From contig NZ_CP019285.1 of assembly GCF_000226975.2 (NCBI RefSeq), forward strand, positions 1,178,001-1,242,000: 64,000 nucleotides of DNA, given 5' to 3'. Shown in pieces: positions 9,543 to 17,976 of this stretch. Under the pieces are notes generated by a model, which searched no databases, was not told the origin of the DNA, and saw only the letters and a list, made by a program, of their open reading frames with translations. The position numbers and the translations under genes were made by a program. The DNA comes from Halobiforma lacisalsi AJ5 (GTDB taxonomy: Archaea > Halobacteriota > Halobacteria > Halobacteriales > Natrialbaceae). The number at the start of each line of letters is the position of its first letter. Positions within the stretch are counted from its first letter, which is position 1.

Positions 9543-10574
9543 TTACCCGAAGTACGCTTCGGCGCCGGAGTGGAGATCGATCGGCATACCGTCCTGTGCG
9601 GAGTCGGCGTCGATGAACTCCTCTTTCTGGGTGATCTGGTCGGTGTTCTCGAAGATCGCCGTCGTCACTTCTTCGACGACGCTTTCGTCGACTCCTTCGT
9701 GGGTGGCGATCATCGCCTGGACCGACACCGTCTCGATGTCGTCGTCGATGCCGTCGTACGTGCCGCCGGGAATCGTGTCCTCGGCGAACCACTCGGCGTC
9801 GCCCATGACGGCCTCGCGAGTGTCGCCCGAAATCTCGACGATCGAGATGTCTTCGGTGGTCGCGAGTTCCTCGACGGAACCGACGGGCCAGCCGCCGACG
9901 ACGAACGCGGCGTCGACGTCGCCGTCGCGGATCTGGTCCGCGGCGGTGTCGAAGTCGCCGTTCTGTTCCTCGAAATCACCCTCTTCGATGCCGGCGCTCT
10001 CGAGGATCTGCAGGGCGTTGACCTGGGTCCCGCTCCCGAGGTCGCCAGTGTTGACCGTCGCGCCCTCGAGGTCCTCGATGGTGTCGATGCCGGAGTCGCC
10101 CTGCGTGAGGACGTGGATCGTCTCGGGGTACAGCGTCGCGACGCCGCGGAGGTTCTCGACGGGTTCGCCCTCGAACTGGTCGAGGCCGGTGCCGTTGAAC
10201 GCGAAGTAGCCGATGTCGTTCTGGATCAGCGCGAACTCGGCCTCCTCGCGGGCGAGACTGCCGACGTTCTCGACGCTCGCGCCGGTCGACTGGACCTGCA
10301 GTTCGTGGGGCGTCTCGGCGTCGACGATGCTCTTGAAGTCACCCGAAAGCGGGTAGTACGTCCCGCCGGTACCGCCGGCGTGCCAGGAGAGCACCTGTCC
10401 TTCCCCGTCGGCTCCGTCGTCTCCGTCGGCTCCGTCGTCGCCGTCGTCACCGTCGTCCCCGTCGGGGTCTTCTTCGTCCTCGACCGCGTCTTCGCCGATA
10501 CAGCCGGCCAGCCCGGTCAGTCCGGCAATACCGGTTGCTGCGACGAATTTACGTCTGTTAATGTGTTTCACCAT
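9543..10574 (-). CDS. TAXI-family TRAP transporter substrate-binding lipoprotein
   Basis: 343 residues. The N-terminus carries a twin-arginine motif (NRRKF, residues 6-10) and a lipobox (LAGC, Cys about 25), so it is exported folded and lipid-anchored outside the cell. A Glu/Asp/Gly-rich linker of about 35 residues follows. The mature domain has TAXI hallmarks: SWHAGGTGGTYYPLSGDFKS near 65-84 and LEGATVNTGDLGSGTQVNA near 169-187. It captures the substrate for the permease encoded downstream. A TATA-like box 24-34 bases before the ATG suggests it begins the operon with a leaderless transcript. Confidence 0.93.
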   Translation of the reverse strand: MVKHINRRKFVAATGIAGLTGLAGCIGEDAVEDEEDPDGDDGDDGDDGADGDDGADGEGQVLSWHAGGTGGTYYPLSGDFKSIVDAETPHELQVQSTGASVENVGSLAREEAEFALIQNDIGYFAFNGTGLDQFEGEPVENLRGVATLYPETIHVLTQGDSGIDTIEDLEGATVNTGDLGSGTQVNALQILESAGIEEGDFEEQNGDFDTAADQIRDGDVDAAFVVGGWPVGSVEELATTEDISIVEISGDTREAVMGDAEWFAEDTIPGGTYDGIDDDIETVSVQAMIATHEGVDESVVEEVTTAIFENTDQITQKEEFIDADSAQDGMPIDLHSGAEAYFG

Positions 10575-10597
10575 ATTACTATACTATTAGACAATAA

Positions 10598-10608
10598 GGT
10601 ATTAATAG
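10598..10608 (-). promoter_or_regulatory. TATA-like box for the TAXI-TRAP operon
   Basis: The minus strand reads CTATTAATACC, centred about 29 bases before the ATG at 10574. The surrounding region 10575-10690 is markedly AT-rich and holds a 10-base palindrome TGATATATCA at 10643-10652, a possible regulator site. Confidence 0.55.
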
Positions 10609-10730
10609 CTTCGATTCGACACCGTTCGAAACCATATGCTGGTGATATATCAGTAGGTCGTCCCCAAAAGAATTGTTCGTTTTTTGATGACTTTATCTCA
10701 GCGCTTCCGGAACGCCGTTGGGGGGACCGA

Positions 10731-10740
10731 AACCTATAGT
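10731..10740 (+). promoter_or_regulatory. TATA-like box for the S9 peptidase gene
   Basis: AACCTATAGT is centred about 28 bases before the ATG at 10764, consistent with a leaderless message. Confidence 0.5.
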
Positions 10741-10763
10741 CGGCCCCGCCGTCGTTCTCCCCT

Positions 10764-12917
10764 ATGGACAGGATCGATGCTAGCGATTATCACGACATCG
10801 TTCATGCCGAGGAACCGCGGGTCTCGCCGGACGACGAGCGGGTCGCCTTCGTGCGTCGCGAACCGGACGACGAGGAATCCTACGGCGCGACGATCCACGT
10901 GGTCCCCGTCGGCGGCGACGAGCCGACGCAGTTCACCGTCAGCGAAGGCGTCGACGGTCAGCCCCGCTGGAGCCCCAACGGCGATCGGCTCGCGTTCGCC
11001 AGCACGCGGGGCGAGAGCGACCGCCAGCAGCTGTGGATCCTCCCCACGTCCGGCGGCGAGGCCCGCCGCGTCACCGGCGTCGTCGGCGGGATCGCCGACC
11101 TCGAGTGGAGCCCGGACGGCTCTCGGCTGCTCTTCACCCAGCAGGTAGCCGCCGAGGACCGCGAGACGCACCGCGACTACGCCGTCGACCCCGACTACGA
11201 GCCCGAAGAGCCCGATCCGCGGGTCGTCGACCGGATGGTCTACCGCGCCGCGACGGAGTACTTCGACGGCCGCCGAAGCCACGTCTACGTCCTCGACGTG
11301 GAGGCCGCCCTCGAGGCCGACGACGAGGTATTACACGGCGAGGTCGGCGAGTCGGACGACGAGAACGATGAGAACGACGAAAACGACGACAGCGACCCCG
11401 TCCACCCCGACGACCATCCCATTACCCGGCTAACCGACGGCGACGAGGATTACATCGCGCCCACGTGGGGCGACGACGAGACGGTCTACTACGCCTCGAA
11501 GACCGCGGAGGAGGACGAGCACCCGGACGACTCGCTCACGTACGAGCTGTACGAGCACGACCTCGAGAGCGGCGAGGCGACGGCCTTCACGGAGACGACA
11601 GGGTGGATCGACTCGCTCGAGGCGACGGCCGACGGCCGGGTCGCGTTCCCGTACACGCCCGAGGAGAACGCATCGATGCGCCAGACCGAGATCACGGTCC
11701 ACGACCGCGAGGACGGGACGGAGGTCACGCCGACGGAGCCGCTGGATCGAACCGTCGGCCACAACTGCGCGTTCCGGCTCGATCCCGCGGGCGAGTCGCT
11801 GTACTTCACCACGCCCGACGAGGGCTCGCGAGTCCTCTGGACGGTCCCGATCGACGGGAGCGACGACCCCGCGCGGATCTACGGCGAGGGTGTCACGATC
11901 GAGGGCTTCTCCGTCGGCGAGAACGCGATCGCTTACGTCCAGAGCGAGTGGGACCACCCGGGCGACGTCTTCCTTTCGACTCGCGGGGGCAACGAGGTCA
12001 CCCGGCTGACCCGGGTCAACGACGACTCCCTCTCGGATCGGGCTGTCCGCCAGCCCGAGGAGATTAGGTTCGAGAGCGAAGGGGTCGAGATCCAGGGCTG
12101 GGTCCTGACGCCGCCGGAGTTCGACGCCGACGCGACCGACGAGGAGTATCCGCTCGTCGTCGAGATCCACGGCGGTCCCCACGCCCAGTGGACGACCGCG
12201 GGGACGATGTGGCACGAGTTCCAGACGCTCGCCGCCGAGGGGTACGTCGTCTTCTGGTGTAACCCGCGGGGCTCGACCGGCTACGGCGAGGACCACGCGA
12301 CGGCCATCGAGCGTGACTGGGGCGAGGTCACCCTCACTGACGTCCTCGAAGGCGTCGAGGAGGTCTGCGAACGGGACTACGTCGATTCAGACGAGCAGTA
12401 CGTCACGGGCGGGAGCTTCGGCGGGTTCATGACCGCCTGGACGGTCGCGCACACGGACCGGTTCGAGGCCGCCGTCTCCCAGCGTGGCGTCTACGACCTC
12501 ACGAGTTTCTACGGCTCGACGGACGCGTTCAAACTCGTCGAGGGCGACTTCGACACCACCCCCTGGGAAGAACCCGAGTTCCTCTGGGAGCAGTCGCCCG
12601 TCGCCCACGTCGACGAGGTCGACACCCCGACGCTCGTGCTCCACTCCGACCGGGACTACCGGACGCCGGCCAACACCGCCGAACTGTTCTACCTCGGCCT
12701 GCAGAAAGGCGGCGTCGATACCCGGCTCGTCCGCTACCCGCGCGAGGGCCACGAACTCTCCCGCTCGGGCGAACCCGGCCACGTCGTCGACCGCTTGGAG
12801 CGCATCGTTCGCTGGTTCGATGGCTACTCCGACTACAGCGAGGCGCCGCCGGCACTCGAGCGCGACCGGGGCGCGGGGCTCTCGAGCGCGCAAGAGGACG
12901 ACGGCGGGAAAGAGTAG
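10764..12917 (+). CDS. S9 family prolyl oligopeptidase-like serine peptidase
   Basis: 717 residues. The first ~440 form a WD40/beta-propeller (repeated W-S-P-D/N-G motifs, e.g. PRWSPNGDRLAF and LEWSPDGSRLLF) that gates access to the C-terminal alpha/beta-hydrolase domain. The catalytic Ser is in GGSFGGFMTAW (near residue 554), Asp in HSDRDYRTP (near 632) and His in REGHELSRSGEP (near 667). No signal peptide is seen, so it is cytoplasmic and probably cleaves short peptides, as acylaminoacyl-peptidase or dipeptidyl-peptidase-like members do. An Asp/Asn-rich insert (about 194-215) sits between propeller blades. Confidence 0.92.
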   Translation: MDRIDASDYHDIVHAEEPRVSPDDERVAFVRREPDDEESYGATIHVVPVGGDEPTQFTVSEGVDGQPRWSPNGDRLAFASTRGESDRQQLWILPTSGGEARRVTGVVGGIADLEWSPDGSRLLFTQQVAAEDRETHRDYAVDPDYEPEEPDPRVVDRMVYRAATEYFDGRRSHVYVLDVEAALEADDEVLHGEVGESDDENDENDENDDSDPVHPDDHPITRLTDGDEDYIAPTWGDDETVYYASKTAEEDEHPDDSLTYELYEHDLESGEATAFTETTGWIDSLEATADGRVAFPYTPEENASMRQTEITVHDREDGTEVTPTEPLDRTVGHNCAFRLDPAGESLYFTTPDEGSRVLWTVPIDGSDDPARIYGEGVTIEGFSVGENAIAYVQSEWDHPGDVFLSTRGGNEVTRLTRVNDDSLSDRAVRQPEEIRFESEGVEIQGWVLTPPEFDADATDEEYPLVVEIHGGPHAQWTTAGTMWHEFQTLAAEGYVVFWCNPRGSTGYGEDHATAIERDWGEVTLTDVLEGVEEVCERDYVDSDEQYVTGGSFGGFMTAWTVAHTDRFEAAVSQRGVYDLTSFYGSTDAFKLVEGDFDTTPWEEPEFLWEQSPVAHVDEVDTPTLVLHSDRDYRTPANTAELFYLGLQKGGVDTRLVRYPREGHELSRSGEPGHVVDRLERIVRWFDGYSDYSEAPPALERDRGAGLSSAQEDDGGKE

Positions 12918-13022
12918 GGTCCGACGACCGACTCGACGATCCCCGTCGGGATCCGCCCACTCGAGGCGGCGTCGATGCCGTCAGGGATCACTACTACGTG
13001 CGTGCCGGTCGTTCGCTCGGAC

Positions 13023-13217
13023 ATGGAGAAAAACGTCGGCGGTCTCGACCGTACGCTCCGATTCGTCCTCGGCGCGGCGCTGCTACTCGTCGGCTACCGA
13101 AACCGGGACCGGACCGCTGGAACCCTCGCGTTCGTTGCCGGGAGCGATATCTTCGCGACCGCGGTCATCCAGCGCTGTCCGGTCAACGCCCTGCTTGGTA
13201 TCGACACCTGCGACTGA
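13023..13217 (+). CDS. Small membrane protein of the DUF2892 (YgaP-like) family
   Basis: 64 residues starting MEKNVGGLDRTLRFVLGAAL, the characteristic N-terminus of DUF2892 proteins. Two hydrophobic segments are separated by a short Arg/Asp loop (NRDRTAG), and the C-terminus has two cysteines (QRCPVNALLGIDTC), both typical of the family. Bacterial relatives form the membrane part of YgaP-type rhodanese proteins. I start at 13023 because family members begin M-x-x-N-V-G; an in-frame ATG at 12975 would add 16 residues with no family support. Confidence 0.8.
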   Translation: MEKNVGGLDRTLRFVLGAALLLVGYRNRDRTAGTLAFVAGSDIFATAVIQRCPVNALLGIDTCD

Positions 13218-13223
13218 CCGGGA

Positions 13224-13670
13224 TCACGATTCGTCCGGGTCGTACGGAACCGCGTCGCCGTCGACTGACGGCGCGCCGATCGCGAGCACCTCGACCGGCG
13301 CGGTCGCGTCCTCGGGGTTGTACGCCCGGTGGGGCGCTTCCGGCTCCGCGGTGAACACCGCTCCCTCCGGCACCCGGAACTCCCCGTCGGGGGTCTCGAC
13401 GGCCAACTCGCCCGACAGGACCGTGAACGCCTCCTCCTGGCGCTCGTGGTAGTGGTAGGTCAACGGGAGCTGTTCGCCCGGCTCCGCGAGAAAACGGTTG
13501 ATCGCGACGCCCTCGAGTCCGGCGACGTCGCTTATCCGCCGGCAGTCGCTGGGCCGGCCCTCTAGCGGCTCGAGGTCGGTCGGGTCGACGACGGTGTAGG
13601 CGGAGGGGTCGGTCTCGCTCCGCTCCTCTCCCCCGTCCCCGTCCTCGCTTTCGTTCTCGTCTGAGACCAT
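13224..13670 (-). CDS. Cupin-domain protein
   Basis: 148 residues with a single cupin barrel. Motif 1 is seen as YHYHERQEEAFTVLSGELAV (about 70-89) with His and Glu metal ligands, and motif 2 around EPEAPHRAYNPED (about 110-122). The first 20 residues are an acidic tail. Such stand-alone cupins bind a metal and may act as dioxygenases, isomerases or sensors; the substrate cannot be told. It ends six bases from the convergent DUF2892 gene. Confidence 0.82.
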   Translation of the reverse strand: MVSDENESEDGDGGEERSETDPSAYTVVDPTDLEPLEGRPSDCRRISDVAGLEGVAINRFLAEPGEQLPLTYHYHERQEEAFTVLSGELAVETPDGEFRVPEGAVFTAEPEAPHRAYNPEDATAPVEVLAIGAPSVDGDAVPYDPDES

Positions 13671-13736
13671 ATCGGCTGGTCTCCGGGACCGGGCAAAAGC
13701 CCGGCGACGGCGGCGATTCCGACGACGGTCGCGACC

Positions 13737-14414
13737 TCAGGTCGTCCGGAACGCTCGGTCGCCGGCGTCGCCCAGGCCGGGAACGATGAAGCCGTTCTCG
13801 TCGAGTTTCTCGTCGATCGACACCGTCAGCAGGTCCGCCTCGGGGAACTCGTCGTCGATCCGGAGCAGCCCCTCGGGGGCCGAGACGGCCGAGAGGACGA
13901 TCAGGTTCTCCGGATCGGGCCCGCTCTCCGTGACGTGCTCGAGGACGGTACACATCGTCGAACCGGTCGCGAGCATCGGGTCGGCGATGATGACGGTGTC
14001 GTCTTCCGTGATCTCGGGAAGCTTGACGTAGTCGACCGTGATCGGGAAGGCACCGTCCTCGTCGCGGCCGGCCTCCTCGTCGCGGCTCGCGCTGATGACG
14101 CCCTGTCGGGCCCGCGGGAACGCCTTCAGCAGCCCCTCGACGAACGGCGTCGCCGCGCGCAAGACGTTGATGATGACGACGTCGTCGAGGCCACGGACCT
14201 GCTCGCCCATCGTCGCCTCGAGTGGCGTCTCGATCTCGACGTACTCGGTTTCCATGCGGCCGTCGATGATCTCGTAGCCGCAGATGCGGCCCAGTTTGAC
14301 CAGCCCCTTTCGGAAGCTGACCTGCTCGGTTTCGATGTCCCGAATCTGTGAGAGCGTGTGTTTCGCCAGTGCGTGGGTGACGAGGTACGCGTCGTCCCGG
14401 TCTTCGATCGGCAT
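13737..14414 (-). CDS. upp: Uracil phosphoribosyltransferase
   Basis: 225 residues, normal for the family. It converts uracil and PRPP to UMP in pyrimidine salvage. The PRPP-binding loop [11 protein letters not shown] lies near residues 132-142, the flexible-loop Arg region and [18 protein letters not shown] near 80-97, and the C-terminal uracil-binding [14 protein letters not shown] near 208-221. The ATG at 14414 yields the canonical N-terminus; the open frame further upstream is not needed. It is divergent from the DUF5828-like gene at 14609 across 194 bases, enough for two promoters. Confidence 0.95.
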   Translation of the reverse strand: MPIEDRDDAYLVTHALAKHTLSQIRDIETEQVSFRKGLVKLGRICGYEIIDGRMETEYVEIETPLEATMGEQVRGLDDVVIINVLRAATPFVEGLLKAFPRARQGVISASRDEEAGRDEDGAFPITVDYVKLPEITEDDTVIIADPMLATGSTMCTVLEHVTESGPDPENLIVLSAVSAPEGLLRIDDEFPEADLLTVSIDEKLDENGFIVPGLGDAGDRAFRTT

Positions 14415-14570
14415 ACTCGTACTGGCTCGCGCCGGGTAGTTGATGGTATCGATGACGCGCCGGTGCGAGTCGCGGTCGCACTCGAGTCCGCCCGCGAACG
14501 CGACCGCGAGTGCGACCGCGAGCACGAACGGCCGAGGGGAACACATGGGCTCGCAAGCGTCGGCGGAGAA

Positions 14571-14578
14571 GTTTATAC
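14571..14578 (+). promoter_or_regulatory. TATA-like box for the DUF5828-like gene
   Basis: GTTTATAC is centred about 34 bases before the ATG at 14609, so the leader would be only a few bases. The remaining 14415-14570 segment contains no convincing gene and must carry the upp promoter. Confidence 0.5.
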
Positions 14579-14608
14579 CGATCGGCCCCATACTACCGCG
14601 CCAGTCGA

Positions 14609-15463
14609 ATGGAAGAGAGCATCTCGGGGTTCAAAGTTCGCGGTGACTGGGGCGACGTCGTCGAGCACGGCGAACGGATCTCGCGCGCGCTCCGTGACGC
14701 CGGTGTCGGCGGCGACGATCCCGAGCGCGCGGTCCCGAACGGGACCGTCAACAGCGTTGGCAACGTGGGTCCCGCGGATTCGGCCGCGGGCGGGAGTGAG
14801 AGTGACGAGGACGACGCCACCGGTGCTGGCCGCGATCAGGAGGCAGTTCCGGATCGCGACGAACGCTTCGTCGACGCCTTCGAGGAGTGGGAAGAGTGGC
14901 GACCGAAAGCCCACGAAACGCTCGAGAGCGACGTCAGCGAGAAGACGGCCGACCAGGCCAGCGTCGAGGAGGGGAAGGGCGAAAAAGCTGGGAAAGAACC
15001 CGACGAGGACATCAAGACGGCCGGCGAGAAGCTCTCGGAGTCGTACGAACGGCTCGAGGACGACGACGCCGAGTCCGCGGTCGACAACTGGAAGGAGTCG
15101 ATCGACTACGTCGCGCGAGCGGCCGACTCGGCCAGTCGGAAGGCCCTGCGCCGGGTCGAGGACACGGTCTACCAGAACGTGATGACCCAGCTCGCGCCGT
15201 ACTACTTCGACAACGACCTCATCAGTGCGAACATCCAGCAGTCCGCACGCGGCAACGACGACGCCGAGCGGTTCGTCTTCGAGGTCAACATCAACGACGA
15301 CGACCTGAAAGACGAGGTCTCGGATCGGCTCGCCGAACTCGAGGACGAGGTCGACCGCTGGCACGTCCAGGTCGAGAAGGACACCGACGCCGCGGAGGCG
15401 ATCGAGGGGGCCGAGCCGCCGCCGGAGCCGGAAGACGACGAACCGACGTCGACGACGAACTGA
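14609..15463 (+). CDS. Haloarchaeal DUF5828-like protein
   Basis: 284 residues, soluble and highly acidic. An N-terminal conserved piece ([20 protein letters not shown], 4-23) is followed by a variable Asp/Glu/Gly-rich stretch (about 45-75), a helical segment with Lys/Glu repeats (about 85-165), and a conserved C-terminal domain ([20 protein letters not shown] near 172-191, then [14 protein letters not shown]). I match it to the haloarchaea-specific DUF5828 family from memory; no function is known. The neighbouring phosphate permease is on the same strand, 153 bases downstream. Confidence 0.65.
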   Translation: MEESISGFKVRGDWGDVVEHGERISRALRDAGVGGDDPERAVPNGTVNSVGNVGPADSAAGGSESDEDDATGAGRDQEAVPDRDERFVDAFEEWEEWRPKAHETLESDVSEKTADQASVEEGKGEKAGKEPDEDIKTAGEKLSESYERLEDDDAESAVDNWKESIDYVARAADSASRKALRRVEDTVYQNVMTQLAPYYFDNDLISANIQQSARGNDDAERFVFEVNINDDDLKDEVSDRLAELEDEVDRWHVQVEKDTDAAEAIEGAEPPPEPEDDEPTSTTN

Positions 15464-15616
15464 GCTGCCGGGTCGTCGATCGGTGGGGCCGACCCTCTAT
15501 CCCCCAACGTCCACGGCAGGACACGCGGCCGAGGACCCCGACCGTCGACTGCGGACACCGCCCGACGATCGCAGGTCGGCACACACTTGTAGGATCCGCC
15601 AGTAGCCCCCTCGTAG

Positions 15617-16810
15617 ATGGTCGAGATCGCGACGGTCGCGACGTTCATGATAGCCGCCCTCGCGAGCCTCTTTATGGCCTGGGCGATCGGCGCCGGCTCG
15701 AGCGGTTCGACGCCGTTCGCCCCTGCAGTCGGGGCGAACGCGATTTCGGTGATGCGAGCCGGCTTTTTCGTCGGTATCCTCGGACTCGCGGGTGCGGTGT
15801 TGCAGGGCGCGAACGTCTCAGAGGCGGTCGGCACGGAACTGATCGGCGGGGTCGTCCTCGACCCGATGGCCGCGACGATCGCACTGGTCATCGCCGCGGG
15901 GCTGGTCGCGACCGGCGTCTTCGCGGGATACCCGATCGCGACGGCCTTTACCGTCACCGGTGCGGTCATCGGCGTCGGGCTGGCGATGGGCGGTGATCCG
16001 GCGTGGGCGAAGTACGGCGAGATCGCGACGCTGTGGCTCCTGACGCCGTTCGTCGGCGGTGGCCTCGCCTACGCGATCGCGCGTCTGCTCCGCCGGGAAC
16101 CCATCGCCGAGGAGTACCTGATCGCCCTGCTGGCCGCGTTCGTCGGGGTCATCGTGGCCAACATCGAGTTCGCGGCTCTGGGTCCCGCCGAGGCCGGCGG
16201 CGCGTCGATCGCCGAAGCCTCGAGCGCCTGGCTCCCGGGACCGGACCTCCTCGGGGTCGCGGCGATGACGCTCGTCATGGCGCTGCTCTGGACCGCGGCT
16301 ATCGGGATCGATCTCCGGAACGGCACCGAGCGCGGGGAACGGCACTTCCTGCTGGTGCTGGGGGGCCTGGTCGCGTTCTCGGCGGGCGGGAGCCAGGTCG
16401 GGCTGGCGATCGGCCCACTGATTCCGCTGTCGGGCGACGTCGGGTTACCGCTGATCGCGCTGCTGGTCGGCGGCGGGTTCGGCCTGCTGCTCGGTTCCTG
16501 GACCGGCGCGCCGCGGATGATCAAGGCGATCTCGCAGGACTACTCCTCGCTCGGCCCGCGGCGCTCGATCGCCGCCCTGATCCCCTCGTTCATCATCGCC
16601 CAGACGGCGGTCCTGTACGGCATCCCGGTCTCGTTCAACGAGATCATCGTCAGCGCCATCATCGGCAGCGGCTACGCCGCGGCCTCGGGCACCGGTGGCG
16701 GCGTCAGCGCCCGAAAGATGGGATACACCGTTCTGGCGTGGATCGGATCGCTCGCCGGCTCGATCCTCATCTCCTACGCCGGCTTCACTGCGTTTTCGTT
16801 GATTCTCTGA
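15617..16810 (+). CDS. Inorganic phosphate transporter, PiT family
   Basis: 397 residues with about ten membrane segments. The duplicated PiT signature is present: GANAISVMRAGFF near 38-50 in the first half and GTGGGVSARKMGYTVL near 357-372 in the second. The family imports phosphate with a coupled cation at the cytoplasmic membrane. No regulatory phoU gene accompanies it. Some PiT members carry sulfate instead, which cannot be excluded. I see no clear TATA box at the usual distance. Confidence 0.9.
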   Translation: MVEIATVATFMIAALASLFMAWAIGAGSSGSTPFAPAVGANAISVMRAGFFVGILGLAGAVLQGANVSEAVGTELIGGVVLDPMAATIALVIAAGLVATGVFAGYPIATAFTVTGAVIGVGLAMGGDPAWAKYGEIATLWLLTPFVGGGLAYAIARLLRREPIAEEYLIALLAAFVGVIVANIEFAALGPAEAGGASIAEASSAWLPGPDLLGVAAMTLVMALLWTAAIGIDLRNGTERGERHFLLVLGGLVAFSAGGSQVGLAIGPLIPLSGDVGLPLIALLVGGGFGLLLGSWTGAPRMIKAISQDYSSLGPRRSIAALIPSFIIAQTAVLYGIPVSFNEIIVSAIIGSGYAAASGTGGGVSARKMGYTVLAWIGSLAGSILISYAGFTAFSLIL

Positions 16811-16950
16811 CGCCGGTCGAGTGAAACCGGGGCCGCTCGAGCGCGCCGCTGGCCCTGACCGACCGCGAGTCGTCGCCGTCGGTCTCGACCGTCGAACCCG
16901 GGAAGGTCCAACATCGAACGGTCTTTACCCCGCGAGCGGCGAGTTCGACC

Positions 16951-17787
16951 ATGGACGAGGACGCGACTGCGAGCGCGAACGCCGACGCGAACGCGAATTC
17001 CGAGGCAGGTTCCCCTGCCGACGCCATCGATCCCGTCGATCCCGTCGATCCTGACGACCCCGGGACCGTCCAGTGGCGCCGCGACGCGTCGACCTCCTGG
17101 ACCGTTCGCCTGCTCTGGTCGCTCGGCGTCGGCACGTTCTTCGCCGCCATCTCCAACGTGGTGTTCTGGCGGCTGTACGACTTCACCGAGCAAGCCGGCG
17201 GCGCGACCGTGGAGATCGTCCAGACGATCTTCCTCGCGACGATCGCGGCCGTCGCCGTGACGGTCCTCGCACTCGCCGTCTCCGGGAACTCCGTCCAGCG
17301 CCTCGAGCGCCTCCTCGAGGCGCTCCCCGTCCCCTCCGGATCGCCGTCCCGACGCGGCCTGTCGCAGGCGCTCGACGCCGCGGTCGGGACCGTCGTAATG
17401 GCGGGGCTCATCGGCGGACTGGTCGTGGTCGGTCGTTCGGTCGCGGCGTCCGGCAACGGCGTCGGCGGCGTACTCGGTCCGGCAGCGTTTACCGGTCTGG
17501 CTGCCATCTCGATCCCACTCGCGCTCGTCGCTCTCGTGCTCGCATCCTTCCTGCGGTCGGTCGGCGCGGTCGATCGCACCGAGCGAACGATCTACCTCTA
17601 CGATCCCGACCGGGCAATCGATCTCGAGGTGATCCGCGACGTCTCGGTTCGGCGAATCGGCGACATCGCCGTGTTGAGCCTCGATTACGCCCAGCCTGGC
17701 GGGCAGTACGTCGCCGGACCGAGACGGATCGTCGTCCCGCCGTCGGTCGCCGAGGAGATTACCGGGCTGGTGGACTCGAGTCCCTGA
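16951..17787 (+). CDS. Membrane protein of unknown function with C-terminal soluble domain
   Basis: 278 residues. The first 45 are Ala/Asn/Asp/Pro-rich and repetitive. Four hydrophobic segments follow (about 53-75, 93-110, 150-170, 185-205). The last ~70 residues are soluble (DRTERTIYLYDPDRAIDLEV onward) and beta-rich, resembling the arrangement of the protein encoded at 5046-5894. No enzyme motif is recognised. CTTTACC near 16922-16928 sits about 27 bases before the ATG, so the message may be leaderless. The 3' end runs into a hexanucleotide repeat. Confidence 0.6.
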   Translation: MDEDATASANADANANSEAGSPADAIDPVDPVDPDDPGTVQWRRDASTSWTVRLLWSLGVGTFFAAISNVVFWRLYDFTEQAGGATVEIVQTIFLATIAAVAVTVLALAVSGNSVQRLERLLEALPVPSGSPSRRGLSQALDAAVGTVVMAGLIGGLVVVGRSVAASGNGVGGVLGPAAFTGLAAISIPLALVALVLASFLRSVGAVDRTERTIYLYDPDRAIDLEVIRDVSVRRIGDIAVLSLDYAQPGGQYVAGPRRIVVPPSVAEEITGLVDSSP

Positions 17788-17868
17788 TCCCGATTCTGAT
17801 CCTGATCCCGATCCTGATTCTGATTCTGATTCTGATCTCGATCCTGATCCCGAGCCTAGTTCTGATCC
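17781..17868. repeat. CTGATC/CTGATT hexanucleotide tandem array
   Basis: About 14 imperfect copies of a 6-base unit (CTGATC, CTGATT, CCGATC) lie head to tail just after, and touching, the stop of the membrane-protein gene. It is the first of two adjacent simple-sequence arrays in the gap between convergent genes. Confidence 0.85.
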
Positions 17869-17895
17869 TCCCTGTCGGTCCTCAACCGTCGAAAA

Positions 17896-17972
17896 ACGGG
17901 AACCGGGAACCGGGACCCGAGAACCGAGAACCGAAACCGGGAACCGAGAACCGAAACCGGAACCGGAACCGG
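17896..17972. repeat. GGAACC/GAGAACC-type short tandem array
   Basis: A second simple-sequence tract of 6-7-base units (GGGAACC, GAGAACC, GAAACC, GGAACC) ending four bases before the stop of the CNNM/CBS gene. Length polymorphism between strains is expected. Confidence 0.85.
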
Positions 17973-17976
17973 TCCG

